Shown in pieces: positions 1 through 8,876 of a stretch of 64,000 nt of DNA (the first letter of the stretch is position 1; every line of letters starts with the position of its first letter). Location of the stretch: NCBI GenBank assembly GCA_036499825.1, contig DASYCZ010000062.1:62001-126000 (forward strand). Direction: 5' to 3'. This DNA is from Paradevosia sp036499825 (GTDB lineage Bacteria > Pseudomonadota > Alphaproteobacteria > Rhizobiales > Devosiaceae). A program made the translations under genes and the position numbers. The notes under the pieces were generated by a model. It was not told the origin of the DNA and did not search any database. It worked only from the letters and a program-made list of their open reading frames with translations.

Positions 1-2
1 GC

Positions 3-200
3 GCGACCAGCTATTGCCTTTGGGAAGCCATCCAATTCGCCTCCACCATCGTTGACCGGTTCGATTTCGAAGGCTCCATGATTGAACCGATCGAGAGGTT
101 CTTTCGAAGTTTCGGAGCCCTTCAACTGCCGTATTTTCGTGTCAGTAAAACGCCCTCTCGCTTGCTAAAATTTCGCGCTGCCCTTCGAACGATCTTATAG
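3..200 (+). CDS. C-terminal end of a FemAB-like GNAT acyltransferase (partial)
   Basis: An open frame enters from the left edge and stops at TAG 198-200, giving the last 65 residues of a protein. The stretch FEGSMIEPIERFFRSFGA followed by an aromatic/basic tail is typical of the end of FemAB-like acyltransferases (Acetyltransf_6 type), where the 'F-E-G-S-M' turn sits next to the acyl-CoA or acyl-donor site. Such proteins are common in exopolysaccharide clusters, where they are thought to acylate sugars or lipid-linked intermediates. The next gene starts 20 bases downstream in the same direction, so the two are probably co-transcribed. The N-terminal part is outside the window, so the substrate cannot be judged. 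Confidence 0.6.
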   Translation, partial: ATSYCLWEAIQFASTIVDRFDFEGSMIEPIERFFRSFGALQLPYFRVSKTPSRLLKFRAALRTIL

Positions 201-219
201 TGTCACAAAGGTAGAATCT

Positions 220-1614
220 TTGGCTCTTATCATCGAAATGCCAGCGGAGAGGCTAGCTGAGCGAAAACATATTCTGGATATCGTTTTCAATGAATTTCTT
301 GGCATTGAGTTTCATTTAGTTCAGAGCACGCGAACCAACGTGAAGGTGTTTGCTAGCGACGCAGCTGGCGCCATCTATCTGCCCGACTCGTTTTTTGCTC
401 GAGCGCACCTGCAGTGGGCGCAACCCGAGTCCTTACCTTGCACACCTCTTTTGCACTGGGATAGCGCGACGTCGGGTTTGAATGTCGATCTTGTAGATCC
501 CCTTGTTCCTGTGATTTACGGCGATCCGGTTACAGCATCGGTGAAGGATACTGAATTATTTCTGCCAATAGACATCTTCGGCAGCTGCTTCTTCATGCTC
601 ACTCGTTATGAGGAAATCGTCCAACCTGTTGAAGATGAGCACAGCAGATATCCCGCCAGTGCTTCGCTGGCCTATAAAGAAGGCTTTCTCGATCGACCGA
701 TCGTAGACGAGTATGTCGAGATACTCTGGGCAGCCATGAAGTTGCTGTGGCCCAATCTAACCCGGTATGAGCGGATCGGAGCTATCAAGGTTAGCTGTGA
801 TGTTGATCGTCCCTTTGATCCATCACTTCGTTCAGTTGGCGTGGTGAGCCGGATAGTTCTTGGCGATGTATTGCGCCGGCGGGATGTCTCCGCAGCTCTG
901 CGACGAATTCGGAGATATGGGGCTTTTCGGCGAGGCGACCACAGCAATGATCCCTTTCATAAGTTCACTTGGTATATGGCCGTTTGCGAAGCCGCGGGGT
1001 TGGGGGCTGCGTTCTATTTCATTCCCGCTCGATCTGATCCGCGTATGGACTGCCATTATGAGATAGAAGACCCCGACATCCTGGCTCTGATACGGGATGT
1101 TCATCTGGCCGGTCATGAGGTCGGCACGCACGGCAGCTACAACACGTTTCGCGATCAGCTGCAGATTCAGCTGGAAAGGCAGCGGCTAGTTTCTGCTGCT
1201 GCCCTAGTTGGAAATAACATCGAGATTAGTGGGAACCGTCAGCACTATCTCAGATGGGACAGCCGCGTCACGCCCGACTATTTGGACGGTGTCGGGTATG
1301 GATATGATACCACCGGTAGCTTTGCCGATATGCCAGGTTTCCGCTACGGCACGTCCAAACCGTTCTCGATGTGGAGTTGGATTCGATCTGAGGCCCTCCG
1401 AATTCAGGAAAGGCCACTCGTAGTTATGGAGTGCTCTGTCATAGACGATGCCTATCTGGGACTAGGTTACGGCGCTGAAAGTTTCGATCTCATGAATCGA
1501 CTAAAGTCTCGCTCGATGCAATTCGGCGGTGATTTTACGTTGCTCTGGCACAATTCTCACTTTTTACATGATAGTGACCAAGAGTTGTTTAGAGCCATAT
1601 TAGGGGTACATTGA
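220..1614 (+). CDS. Polysaccharide deacetylase-like protein of an EPS cluster
   Basis: 464 residues. The N-terminal half (about 1-185) resembles the DUF7033-type domain that often precedes NodB-like folds in EPS clusters. From about residue 190 the motif SCDVDRPF corresponds to the metal-binding Asp motif of the NodB deacetylase fold, and GHEVGTHGSYNT near residue 297 corresponds to the His motif. MPGFRYGTSKPF is the usual later loop of these proteins. The proposed start is TTG 220, preceded by AAAGGT at 208-213; an in-frame ATG lies at 238. The stop overlaps the ATG of the next gene by one base (TGATG). Catalysis on a cell-surface or lipid-linked glycan is inferred from family and context; the His motif is not the textbook H-S/T-x-x-H, so activity is uncertain. 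Confidence 0.72.
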   Translation: MALIIEMPAERLAERKHILDIVFNEFLGIEFHLVQSTRTNVKVFASDAAGAIYLPDSFFARAHLQWAQPESLPCTPLLHWDSATSGLNVDLVDPLVPVIYGDPVTASVKDTELFLPIDIFGSCFFMLTRYEEIVQPVEDEHSRYPASASLAYKEGFLDRPIVDEYVEILWAAMKLLWPNLTRYERIGAIKVSCDVDRPFDPSLRSVGVVSRIVLGDVLRRRDVSAALRRIRRYGAFRRGDHSNDPFHKFTWYMAVCEAAGLGAAFYFIPARSDPRMDCHYEIEDPDILALIRDVHLAGHEVGTHGSYNTFRDQLQIQLERQRLVSAAALVGNNIEISGNRQHYLRWDSRVTPDYLDGVGYGYDTTGSFADMPGFRYGTSKPFSMWSWIRSEALRIQERPLVVMECSVIDDAYLGLGYGAESFDLMNRLKSRSMQFGGDFTLLWHNSHFLHDSDQELFRAILGVH

Positions 1615-3023
1615 TGGCCGGAGTGTCATTCCACGAGACCAGTATGGCAGTTCAAAGATTCTATGAGAGAATTTGGCCAGAAAATGTTGGATGTCTAATT
1701 CTTGTCTATCTGTCTGGTTGTTTGGTTTCGGCAACTACCTTAATTGACTTTCAGTCGAATATATTATTTTGGCCATGCCATATTTTCATTATTTTGTGCT
1801 TGATCGTGACGGTGTTTCGGAAGGGGTATTTTGATAATATTGTTGCGATTTACAAAAGGGACTGGGCGGCTCTCGTTATAGTCTTGTTTTTGTTGTACTT
1901 TATATTTATCGCGACAACATACCATGATAGCCATACGGCGCTGGCTTATGAGAAGACCTGGCTAACAAAAATTGGGGCCGGAATTATATTGGGATTTTTT
2001 CTAGCTAATCCTGGTATGGGCGAAGGGTACTCACGAAAGCAAAGTCGTGCTGATGCTGTTGCTATAACATTCTGTCTATTGGCGTTGTTGTGGATATCTT
2101 GGCGTCTCGCCAGCAGATTACGGCCAGATATATTTCTTATTAGGATAAATCCCGGGTCGCCAAATTATTATCAAATGTTTGGTGACTATCTAATTTTGGT
2201 ATTCTTCGGGATGATCTTGACATTGCGACGTTTGGTTGATTCCAAAAAGCACGCCGCGCTTCAGGCCGCATCACTTCTGATAATAACAATCTGGGCGTTG
2301 CTGCTTGCACAAATAGTTGGATCGAATAACGCAACCATCGTAATTGCCATAATTGGGGGCGGGATCTTCATGTGTGACATATTCGCTAATAGGGGTTCAT
2401 CTGGGGCGCGGCGCACAATCTATGTTCTCATTTCCGAAGGTGTGCTCGCGGCGGTATTGGTATTCGTGACGTTTTCGTCTCTTCCTCCAGTGCGTCTTTT
2501 CAATTACCGGCCGGTTCCGTTCGCAATCTCAAATTTTACTTCTGAGCGGCTTCGGACGGTAGTTCCGGACGATATTCGTCCAGATGTGGAGCAAGACTCT
2601 GCTTCGCCATCACCAGGTGCGCCGGCAGATGATGAGATAGAGTCGCCTATCGCTGGTTCAAGTATTGATTCGCGGTGGAGGATCTTGCTAAATAATGGCC
2701 TCGAACAATTACGGGTAAACCCCCTTTTTGGAGACCTTGGGGCTGAGATTGTGACTGGCCATCCCGGTGAATATATCCATTCGATATTGTCCGTTCAGAG
2801 TCATACCGGCATAGTTGGGTCGATGCTTATTATATTGTTTCTTGTATTAAGAGTGCCGGCTCTTGTTAAGTTAGGGGGATACTACGCCGTATCCGTATTT
2901 GTGCTCTCTGTTATCTTGGTGTCGCTGGCCGCGACATTTTTTGTCTGGGTGCCCTTTTGGTTAGCCATGGGCGCTTTGCTGGCGGCGCCGCTCATGCGTC
3001 GGAGGGGTGGCTGTGTTGCTTGA
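1614..3023 (+). CDS. O-antigen polymerase/ligase-like membrane protein
   Basis: 469 residues from ATG 1614, with AGGGG at 1602-1606 as the ribosome site (TTG 1611 is an alternative). The protein is a string of about ten to eleven hydrophobic segments with one large periplasmic loop (about residues 295-385) rich in Pro, Asp and Ser, followed by a GEYIHSILSVQSHTG motif. That layout is typical of the Wzy/WaaL (O-antigen ligase) family, which joins or ligates lipid-linked repeat units in the periplasm. Which of the two activities it has cannot be read from the sequence. The gene is AT-rich, with many TTT, ATA, AAT and TTA codons unlike the genes after 4.2 kb, which suggests acquisition by transfer, as is usual for polymerases. 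Confidence 0.75.
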   Translation: MAGVSFHETSMAVQRFYERIWPENVGCLILVYLSGCLVSATTLIDFQSNILFWPCHIFIILCLIVTVFRKGYFDNIVAIYKRDWAALVIVLFLLYFIFIATTYHDSHTALAYEKTWLTKIGAGIILGFFLANPGMGEGYSRKQSRADAVAITFCLLALLWISWRLASRLRPDIFLIRINPGSPNYYQMFGDYLILVFFGMILTLRRLVDSKKHAALQAASLLIITIWALLLAQIVGSNNATIVIAIIGGGIFMCDIFANRGSSGARRTIYVLISEGVLAAVLVFVTFSSLPPVRLFNYRPVPFAISNFTSERLRTVVPDDIRPDVEQDSASPSPGAPADDEIESPIAGSSIDSRWRILLNNGLEQLRVNPLFGDLGAEIVTGHPGEYIHSILSVQSHTGIVGSMLIILFLVLRVPALVKLGGYYAVSVFVLSVILVSLAATFFVWVPFWLAMGALLAAPLMRRRGGCVA

Positions 3024-4188
3024 TCTGGAGGAGCGTAAGCTTACTAACTTCCATATTGCGATGAACGGGGTTTTCAACGCTAGTCGTATCTTGAAAGAAA
3101 CCCAATCAATTGTTCAGTTTGGCGTCGCCGACAAGGTCATTATCGTTGGGTTGTTACAAGACGACTTGCAACAAAAAGAGGTTTTGGATCAGAGCCGAAA
3201 AATAGTTCGAATTAAATTGCGGACACGTAACTGGCCTAAGAATATTTTCTTTCAGATAATTAAATACATAGAATTTGTATTTGCTGTTCTTTGGATGGTC
3301 GTTGCGCAAAAGGCAGGCATAATCAACGTTCACAGTGTTGCTTTGTTGCCGCTGGGGTGCGTTGCTAAGATCCTCGTTCGAGGGCGACTTGTTTACGACG
3401 CTCATGAACTTGAAACAGAAACGGCGGGCCTGCGGGGGGTTAGGAAGAGGGGTGCAAAGATTATTGAAAGGGCTTTGGTAAAATTTTGTGATTTAGTTAT
3501 AGTTGTAAGTCCGTCGATAGAAAGGTGGTATAGGGAAAGTTACAATATTGTAAACGTTGTAACGATAGGTAATATGCCTCGATATAGAAGAGGTGAGCCT
3601 AGCGACATTATTCGAGATAGACTTCGTATTCCATTTGGAAAGCGGATATTAATTTATCAGGGTGGGTTTTCTAGGGGGCGTGGCATAGAAGAATTAGTTG
3701 CCGCAGCTCCGGCGCTCAATGACATCGGATATGTCGTTGTCTTCATGGGCTTTGGGCGCCTTCAGTCGTTTATCGAGGATAGCGCAAAGTCTGCTTCCAA
3801 TATCTATTTCTTGCCATCCGTAAATTCAGATGAAGTCCTAAAATTTACCGCTTCGGCCGATATAGGCGTATCTTCGTTGTCCAACGCCGGGCTTAATCAT
3901 CAATACGCTTTGCCAAACAAGTTATTTGAATATGTAATGGCCGGCGTGCCAGTAATCGTTTCCAATTTGAAGGAAATGAGTGCTTTTGTACACGAAAATC
4001 GGGTTGGCGTTTCTGTCGATTCTTGGAGTCCGTCATCAATTGTTGCCGCTGTTAGCGAAATTGACGCCATGAGGGGGCCTGAATTGCAGGAACGCTTGCG
4101 ACTGGTCGGTAAAGAGTCAAGTTGGGAGAGTCAGGAGCCTAAGTTGGTGAAGGCCTACGATGACTACGTGAAAAGGCCGGTGACGTGA
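3013..4188 (+). CDS. GT4-type glycosyltransferase
   Basis: 391 residues from GTG 3013, chosen because GGAGGGG (3001-3007) sits at the right distance; GTG 3007 is in frame but too close to it. The C-terminal half has the GT-B/GT4 features: YQGGFSRGRGIEELVAA after the linker, and NKLFEYVMAGVPVIVSN, the acidic E-x7-E-like donor-site region. The N-terminal half carries the AHELETET acceptor-domain motif often seen in this group. It acts at the cytoplasmic face on a lipid-linked sugar; donor and acceptor are unknown. The gene overlaps its upstream neighbour by eleven bases and the next gene by four (GTGA). Like the polymerase before it, it is AT-rich. Confidence 0.8.
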   Translation: MLLDLEERKLTNFHIAMNGVFNASRILKETQSIVQFGVADKVIIVGLLQDDLQQKEVLDQSRKIVRIKLRTRNWPKNIFFQIIKYIEFVFAVLWMVVAQKAGIINVHSVALLPLGCVAKILVRGRLVYDAHELETETAGLRGVRKRGAKIIERALVKFCDLVIVVSPSIERWYRESYNIVNVVTIGNMPRYRRGEPSDIIRDRLRIPFGKRILIYQGGFSRGRGIEELVAAAPALNDIGYVVVFMGFGRLQSFIEDSAKSASNIYFLPSVNSDEVLKFTASADIGVSSLSNAGLNHQYALPNKLFEYVMAGVPVIVSNLKEMSAFVHENRVGVSVDSWSPSSIVAAVSEIDAMRGPELQERLRLVGKESSWESQEPKLVKAYDDYVKRPVT

Positions 4189-5366
4189 CGGACGTCGGCC
4201 GACATGTGTTGGTTCAGGACTCTTCGCGAAACGAAGTTCGCGTGGTGCATGTCACCTCGGTCCACAGTGGAGACGATGTCAGGATACGCTACAAGGAGGT
4301 AAGGGCTCTAAGTGGCGGGGGTTTTGACGTGACATTGATTACTCAGCGATCCGGCCGCTTACTAAACGATGGTGTCCGTCTTGTCATCGTACCGGCATCG
4401 TCGGGGCGCCTTGCCAGGTTCCTATTTGCGCCATTCCGACTTGCCGTGGTTATCAGTTCCATTCATCCAAGAATCATACATTTTCACGACCCAGAGTTGC
4501 TGCCGCTGGGGCTATGGCTGGCATTCCGCAGGCAGCAAGTCATCTATGATGTGCATGAAGACACGCCTCGCCAGATATTGGACAAGCACTACCTCCCGCA
4601 AATCCTGCGGCGTCCGTTAGCTTGGCTGGTGGAAACGTTGGAGAGGGCCTCGTTCAACAGCTTTGCCGCATTCGCCGTTGCAACGCCAGAGATCGGGCGC
4701 CGCTTTCCCGCGTCAAAGACGGTCCTCGTGCAGAATTTTCCCCAACTCAGCGAGTTCAATATCGTCAACATCGACAACTATGACGATCGTGGACCGAATT
4801 TTGCCTATGTGGGCGGGATCACGGCGGCGCGCGGTGCCAGGGAAATGGTGCAGGCGCTGTACTTGGCGACGCAATCCACCAATGTCGTGCTGAAACTGGC
4901 TGGCAAATTCAACCAGTCGCTGCAACAGGAACTGGAAGCATTGCCAGGTTGGAAGCACGTGGATTTCGTCGGCTGGGTCGACCGTGATGCGACAGTCGAT
5001 CTGTTGAGAGAATGCCGTGCCGGCCTGGTCCTTTTCCATCCAGATGCCAATCACGTTAAGGCCCAGCCTAACAAGATGTTCGAATATATGGCCGCCGGCT
5101 TGCCGGTCATCGCGTCCGACTTTCCACTTTGGCGGGAGATCATAGCTGGCGCAGATTGCGGAATACTTGTCGATCCACTTGATCCACAGGCCATTGCAAC
5201 GGCGATGCGCTGGATCATCGATCATCCCGAGGAGTCTCGTGCGATGGGGGAACGTGGGCAAAAGGCCGTCAAGGAACACTACAATTGGGAGATCGAGCAG
5301 AAAGGCCTGGTTGCCCTGTATCGGCGGCTCGTCGGCACGCCTGATCTCACCCCAACGACACCCTGA
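4185..5366 (+). CDS. GT4-type glycosyltransferase
   Basis: 393 residues from GTG 4185, overlapping the previous stop as GTGA. The N-terminal half has HFHDPELLPLGLW and YDVHEDTPRQI, the C-terminal half has FAYVGGITAARGAREMVQA and NKMFEYMAAGLPVIASDFP, all typical of GT-B fold family 4 transferases. It has the same domain plan as the upstream gene, so the two are distant paralogs that probably add successive sugars to the repeat unit. From here on, base composition returns to the GC-rich level of the rest of the window. The next gene follows after nine bases. Confidence 0.82.
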   Translation: MTDVGRHVLVQDSSRNEVRVVHVTSVHSGDDVRIRYKEVRALSGGGFDVTLITQRSGRLLNDGVRLVIVPASSGRLARFLFAPFRLAVVISSIHPRIIHFHDPELLPLGLWLAFRRQQVIYDVHEDTPRQILDKHYLPQILRRPLAWLVETLERASFNSFAAFAVATPEIGRRFPASKTVLVQNFPQLSEFNIVNIDNYDDRGPNFAYVGGITAARGAREMVQALYLATQSTNVVLKLAGKFNQSLQQELEALPGWKHVDFVGWVDRDATVDLLRECRAGLVLFHPDANHVKAQPNKMFEYMAAGLPVIASDFPLWREIIAGADCGILVDPLDPQAIATAMRWIIDHPEESRAMGERGQKAVKEHYNWEIEQKGLVALYRRLVGTPDLTPTTP

Positions 5367-5375
5367 AAGTTCGCC

Positions 5376-6446
5376 ATGAAGACAATCGTTACCATCGTCG
5401 GTGCCAGGCCCCAGTTCATCAAGGTTGCGCCTGTTAGCCGGGCCATCCGCAATGTCCCCGATCTGAAGGAACTTCTCGTTCATACCGGGCAGCATTTCGA
5501 TGCAAATATGTCCGACGTCTTTTTTGACGAGTTGGAAATCCCCAAGCCTGACTACACATTGGATATCAACGGTGGCGGACATGGCGCCATGACGGGATCC
5601 ATGATGCAGCGTCTTGAGCCGCTGCTGCAGGATATCAAACCTGATACCGTGCTCATTTATGGCGATACCAATTCGACGCTCGCGGGGGCGTTGACTGCCG
5701 CCAAGCTGCACATTCCCGTAGCGCACGTAGAGGCGGGGCTACGTTCGTTCAATCGTGCAATGCCCGAAGAGATCAACCGCGTCGTTGCCGATCATCTTTC
5801 CGATTTGTTGTTTGCCTCTACGGCCGCAGCCACAACTAATCTGCTGCATGAGGGGGTCGATGGGGCCAAAATCCTGGAAGTCGGAGACGTCATGTATGAT
5901 GCGGCGTTAATGTTTGCTCGGAGGGCCGAACAGCATAATGGTCTGTTGGTCCGACTGGCTGTTGTACCGAAGGGTTTTGTTCTTGCGACGATTCATCGGG
6001 CTGAGAACACCGACGATCCTGTTCGTTTGACTGCTATTATCTCGGCACTTGAGGCGGTCGCCGCTCAACTGCCTGTTATTTTGCCCCTCCATCCTCGCAC
6101 GCGGAATGCGATGGCCAAACTTGGCTTGGCATTCAATCGCGTGAAAACTCTTGAGCCGCTTGGTTACCTCGATATGGTCGCTCTCGAGTCCCAAGCGGCG
6201 GTAATCGCCACCGATTCCGGCGGTGTTCAGAAGGAAGCCTTTTTCTACGGGGTGCCATGTGTGACGCTTCGCACGGAAACCGAATGGTCGGAACTGGTGG
6301 ATCTTGGGTGGAACCGGCTAGTTTCTCCAGACTCTGGCGACATCGCTCAGCGAGTCCTCGAAGCTGTTGGCACTAAAGGGCAGGAATCATATCCCTATGG
6401 CAACGGTGACGCAGCGCCGGCAATCGCGGCGGCCTTGGCGGGATGA
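5376..6446 (+). CDS. wecB: UDP-N-acetylglucosamine 2-epimerase (non-hydrolysing)
   Basis: 356 residues, the normal length for the WecB/FnlC family. The start IVTIVGARPQFIKVAPVSR, the GDTNSTLAGALTAAK stretch (about 107-121), HVEAGLRSFNRAMPEEINR (about 131-149) and ATIHRAENTD (about 206) are hallmark motifs. The enzyme interconverts UDP-GlcNAc and UDP-ManNAc in the cytosol, or, as in FnlC-type proteins, epimerises a related amino sugar. No WecC-type dehydrogenase is present here, so ManNAcA formation is not shown. The gene ends in ATGA shared with the next glycosyltransferase, so they are translationally coupled. Confidence 0.9.
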   Translation: MKTIVTIVGARPQFIKVAPVSRAIRNVPDLKELLVHTGQHFDANMSDVFFDELEIPKPDYTLDINGGGHGAMTGSMMQRLEPLLQDIKPDTVLIYGDTNSTLAGALTAAKLHIPVAHVEAGLRSFNRAMPEEINRVVADHLSDLLFASTAAATTNLLHEGVDGAKILEVGDVMYDAALMFARRAEQHNGLLVRLAVVPKGFVLATIHRAENTDDPVRLTAIISALEAVAAQLPVILPLHPRTRNAMAKLGLAFNRVKTLEPLGYLDMVALESQAAVIATDSGGVQKEAFFYGVPCVTLRTETEWSELVDLGWNRLVSPDSGDIAQRVLEAVGTKGQESYPYGNGDAAPAIAAALAG

Positions 6447-7666
6447 AGACAGTCTGGCTGCTCAACCACTATGCGCAGGAGCCCGGCGGCCCTGGTGGAA
6501 CGCGGCATTTTTCGCTGGCGCGTCACCTGCGAATGCTTGGGTGGCGTGCGATAATCATTGCCTCCAGCGTTGAGCACGGCACAGGCCGGCAACGTTTGGC
6601 CGGGGAGGAGAAGTGGCAACAAGACACCTATGACGGCGTTGAGTTCCTCTGGCTCAGAGGAGAGACCTATGCGGGGAACGGTGACGACCGCATACGCAAC
6701 ATGCTGGCTTACACACATGCCGCTTTGCGCATTCCGTCCGTGGTGCTACCCGCACCCGATATAGTGGTTGGATCGAGTGTCCACCCTTTCGCAGCCTGGG
6801 CTGGGCAGCGGCTTGCAAAGCGTTTTGCTGTGCCGTTCGTCTTCGAAATTCGTGACCTCTGGCCACAAACCCTTATCGACATGGGGCGCCTAAAGCCGAA
6901 CCACCCGATGACGCTTGCCTTGCGCTGGCTGGAGAGATGGCTGTGCGACCGGGCTTGCAGTATCGTTACCCTTCTGCCGTATGCACATCGCTATTTGGAG
7001 ACAATTGGAACCCCAGCAGAACGCATCTTCTGGGTATCCAATGGCGTTGAAGTGTTCGGCGAGCCATCGCAGCGAGATACACGATCAGAGGGCCAACCGT
7101 TTACTCTGATGTATTTTGGCGCTCACGGTGCGGCCAATGGCTTGGACAATGTTCTGAGAGCTATGCGTCTTCTGCTCGATCGGAAGAATATCCCACTCAT
7201 CCAACTTCGATTGATCGGGGATGGTCCTGAAAAGCCAGCATTGCTCGCAATGGCTGCGGATTGGAGACTGACGAACGTTTCCTTCGAGCCCCCGGTCAAA
7301 AAGGCCGAAATACCGGCACTTGCTGCGCAAGCGGACGCCTTCGTGTTCAATCTGATAGATGCGCCGGTGTTTGCCTACGGGATCAGCTCTAACAAACTGT
7401 TCGACTATATGGCGGCGGAGCGCCCGATTATTTTCTGCTGTGATTCAACCAATAATCCCGTTGCTGACGCTCATGCGGGCGTAACGGTGCAGCCGGGGCG
7501 ACCTGATGAACTCGCCGACGCAATAGTCGCCATTGCGGGCAAGTCCCCAGAGGAGCGCGCAGCTATTGGTAAGGCAGGACGGGCGCACGTCGTCGCTAAT
7601 TACTCATATGATGTGCTTTCAGCTAAGTTTGCTGCCGTACTCAATGAGTGTGTGAAATCTCGATGA
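6443..7666 (+). CDS. WbuB-like glycosyltransferase (GT4)
   Basis: 407 residues. The start WLLNHYAQEPGGPGGTRHF and the segment FEIRDLWPQTLIDMG are the signature of the WbuB group, whose characterised members transfer an N-acetyl-fucosamine-type sugar in O-antigen assembly. SNKLFDYMAAERPIIF near residue 315 is the donor-site motif. Donor specificity is not proven here: the window has one WecB-type epimerase and a bacillosamine-type set but no obvious FnlA/FnlB pair. The ATG lies in the ATGA overlap with wecB, and the stop overlaps the start of the phosphoglycosyl transferase in the same way. Confidence 0.82.
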   Translation: MKTVWLLNHYAQEPGGPGGTRHFSLARHLRMLGWRAIIIASSVEHGTGRQRLAGEEKWQQDTYDGVEFLWLRGETYAGNGDDRIRNMLAYTHAALRIPSVVLPAPDIVVGSSVHPFAAWAGQRLAKRFAVPFVFEIRDLWPQTLIDMGRLKPNHPMTLALRWLERWLCDRACSIVTLLPYAHRYLETIGTPAERIFWVSNGVEVFGEPSQRDTRSEGQPFTLMYFGAHGAANGLDNVLRAMRLLLDRKNIPLIQLRLIGDGPEKPALLAMAADWRLTNVSFEPPVKKAEIPALAAQADAFVFNLIDAPVFAYGISSNKLFDYMAAERPIIFCCDSTNNPVADAHAGVTVQPGRPDELADAIVAIAGKSPEERAAIGKAGRAHVVANYSYDVLSAKFAAVLNECVKSR

Positions 7667-8253
7667 AGCGGATTTTTGATATCGCATTGTCGGTCGTCGC
7701 CCTCGTTCTGCTTTCCCCTGTGGTTGCCGTCCTTGCAGTGCTGGTGAGAACAAAGCTTGGCCGACCGGTGTTTTTTTGTCAGACACGGCCAGGCCTCCAC
7801 GGCACGCCTTTCATGATGGTCAAGTTCCGTACTATGACCGACGCACGTGGAACGGACGGGGAATTGCTTTCCGATGCGGAGCGTCTTACGCCTTTCGGAC
7901 GTTGGCTCAGGGCTTCCAGTCTTGATGAATTGCCGGAACTCTGGAACGTCGTCAAAGGCGAGATGAGTATAGTGGGGCCTCGCCCTCTACTGATGGAATA
8001 TCTGCCGCTGTATTCGCCGATGCAGTTCCGCCGCCATGAAGTGCGGCCGGGCATTACCGGTTGGGCGCAGGTCAATGGACGAAACGCGTTGTCTTGGGAT
8101 CAACGGTTCGAACTGGACGTTTGGTACGTCGACCATCACACTCTAGCACTTGACCTTCGGATAGTCGGTCTCACCGTTGCTAAGGTCCTGCGGCGTGATG
8201 GAATTTCGGCTCCGGGTGAAGCGACGATGGGCAAATTCAGGGGGCAGCGATAA
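7663..8253 (+). CDS. pglC: PglC-like phosphoglycosyl transferase
   Basis: 196 residues from ATG 7663 in the ATGA overlap (a GTG at 7648 would lengthen it). KRIFDIALSVVALVLLSPVV is the single membrane-dipping helix, KFRTMTDARG the conserved basic motif, and SLDELPELWNVVKGEMSIVG holds the catalytic Asp-Glu pair, followed by GPRP. This is the small monotopic PglC form rather than the long WbaP form. It transfers a phospho-sugar from a UDP-sugar to undecaprenyl phosphate and so starts the repeat unit. With the three genes that follow it forms the order C-D-E-F of the bacillosamine pathway, so UDP-diNAcBac or a close relative is the likely donor (inference). Confidence 0.85.
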   Translation: MKRIFDIALSVVALVLLSPVVAVLAVLVRTKLGRPVFFCQTRPGLHGTPFMMVKFRTMTDARGTDGELLSDAERLTPFGRWLRASSLDELPELWNVVKGEMSIVGPRPLLMEYLPLYSPMQFRRHEVRPGITGWAQVNGRNALSWDQRFELDVWYVDHHTLALDLRIVGLTVAKVLRRDGISAPGEATMGKFRGQR

Positions 8254-8876
8254 GCCGGCTCCTCGCCATATTGGGCGCCGGGGGCCACGGTAAATCCGTG
8301 GCCGACGCCGCTACGTCTGCCGAGTGGGACGAAGTTGTTTTCTTTGACGACCGCTACTCGGGTTCCGCCTCGCCCGTTGGCCCTTGGAATCTCGTTGGAT
8401 CAGGCGCGGCGCTTCTGGACTCCGTTGATCTTTTCGCCGGCGTCCTGGTCGCCATCGGCAACAACGAGGCCCGGCTTGCCTGGTATCGCCGCTTGCATGA
8501 GCGGCAAGCAACATTCGCAACGATCGTGCATCCGCGCGGCTGGGTAAGCTCGCATGCAAGCCTGGGCGCCGGTTCGGTTGTTATGGCTGGAGGCGTTGTT
8601 AATATCGGTGCGAAGGGTGGGGCTGCCACGATCATCAACACCGGTGCTACTGTGGACCATGATTGCGAGTTAGGCGAGGCGGTCCATATTTCACCAGGCG
8701 CTCACCTCTCAGGAACAGTGCGTATCGGGCACCGAAGCTGGATCGGCGCGGGCGCCATCGTGAGGCAGAATATAACTATAGGTTGCGGTGTCATTATCGG
8801 TGCGGGCGCGGTAGTGATTTCGGACATTCCTGATGATGTGACCGCAATAGGCGTTCCAGCAAAACCACGGCTCTAA
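8250..8876 (+). CDS. pglD: PglD/NeuD-like sugar O/N-acetyltransferase (likely ATA start)
   Basis: About 208 residues if read from ATA 8250, 201 from TTG 8271. The ILGAGGHGKSVADAA stretch at the start is the UDP-sugar-binding Rossmann-like part and the rest is a left-handed beta-helix with NTGATVDHDC holding the catalytic His, as in PglD. Homologs begin five to eight residues before the GAGGHG loop, which matches the in-frame codons ATA-AGC-CGG-CTC-CTC-GCC-ATA. AGGGGG (8239-8244) lies five bases before ATA 8250, and that ATA overlaps the upstream TAA exactly as ATGA overlaps do elsewhere in this operon. No ATG, GTG or TTG lies in frame upstream of 8271. It should acetylate the 4-amino group made by the next gene product. 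Confidence 0.82.
   Translation: MSRLLAILGAGGHGKSVADAATSAEWDEVVFFDDRYSGSASPVGPWNLVGSGAALLDSVDLFAGVLVAIGNNEARLAWYRRLHERQATFATIVHPRGWVSSHASLGAGSVVMAGGVVNIGAKGGAATIINTGATVDHDCELGEAVHISPGAHLSGTVRIGHRSWIGAGAIVRQNITIGCGVIIGAGAVVISDIPDDVTAIGVPAKPRL

Noticed and set aside
5375..7666. N-acetyl-L-fucosamine pathway (FnlABC + WbuB)
   Set aside because: A WecB/FnlC-type epimerase and a WbuB-like transferase are present, but no FnlA or FnlB reductase/epimerase is seen, so I do not claim the pathway.
7771..7777. T7 run in the PglC-like gene (a second one at 12370-12376) as phase-variation sites
   Set aside because: Seven T is short for frequent slippage and both runs encode ordinary Phe-containing helices; only the G10 tract is long enough to stand out.
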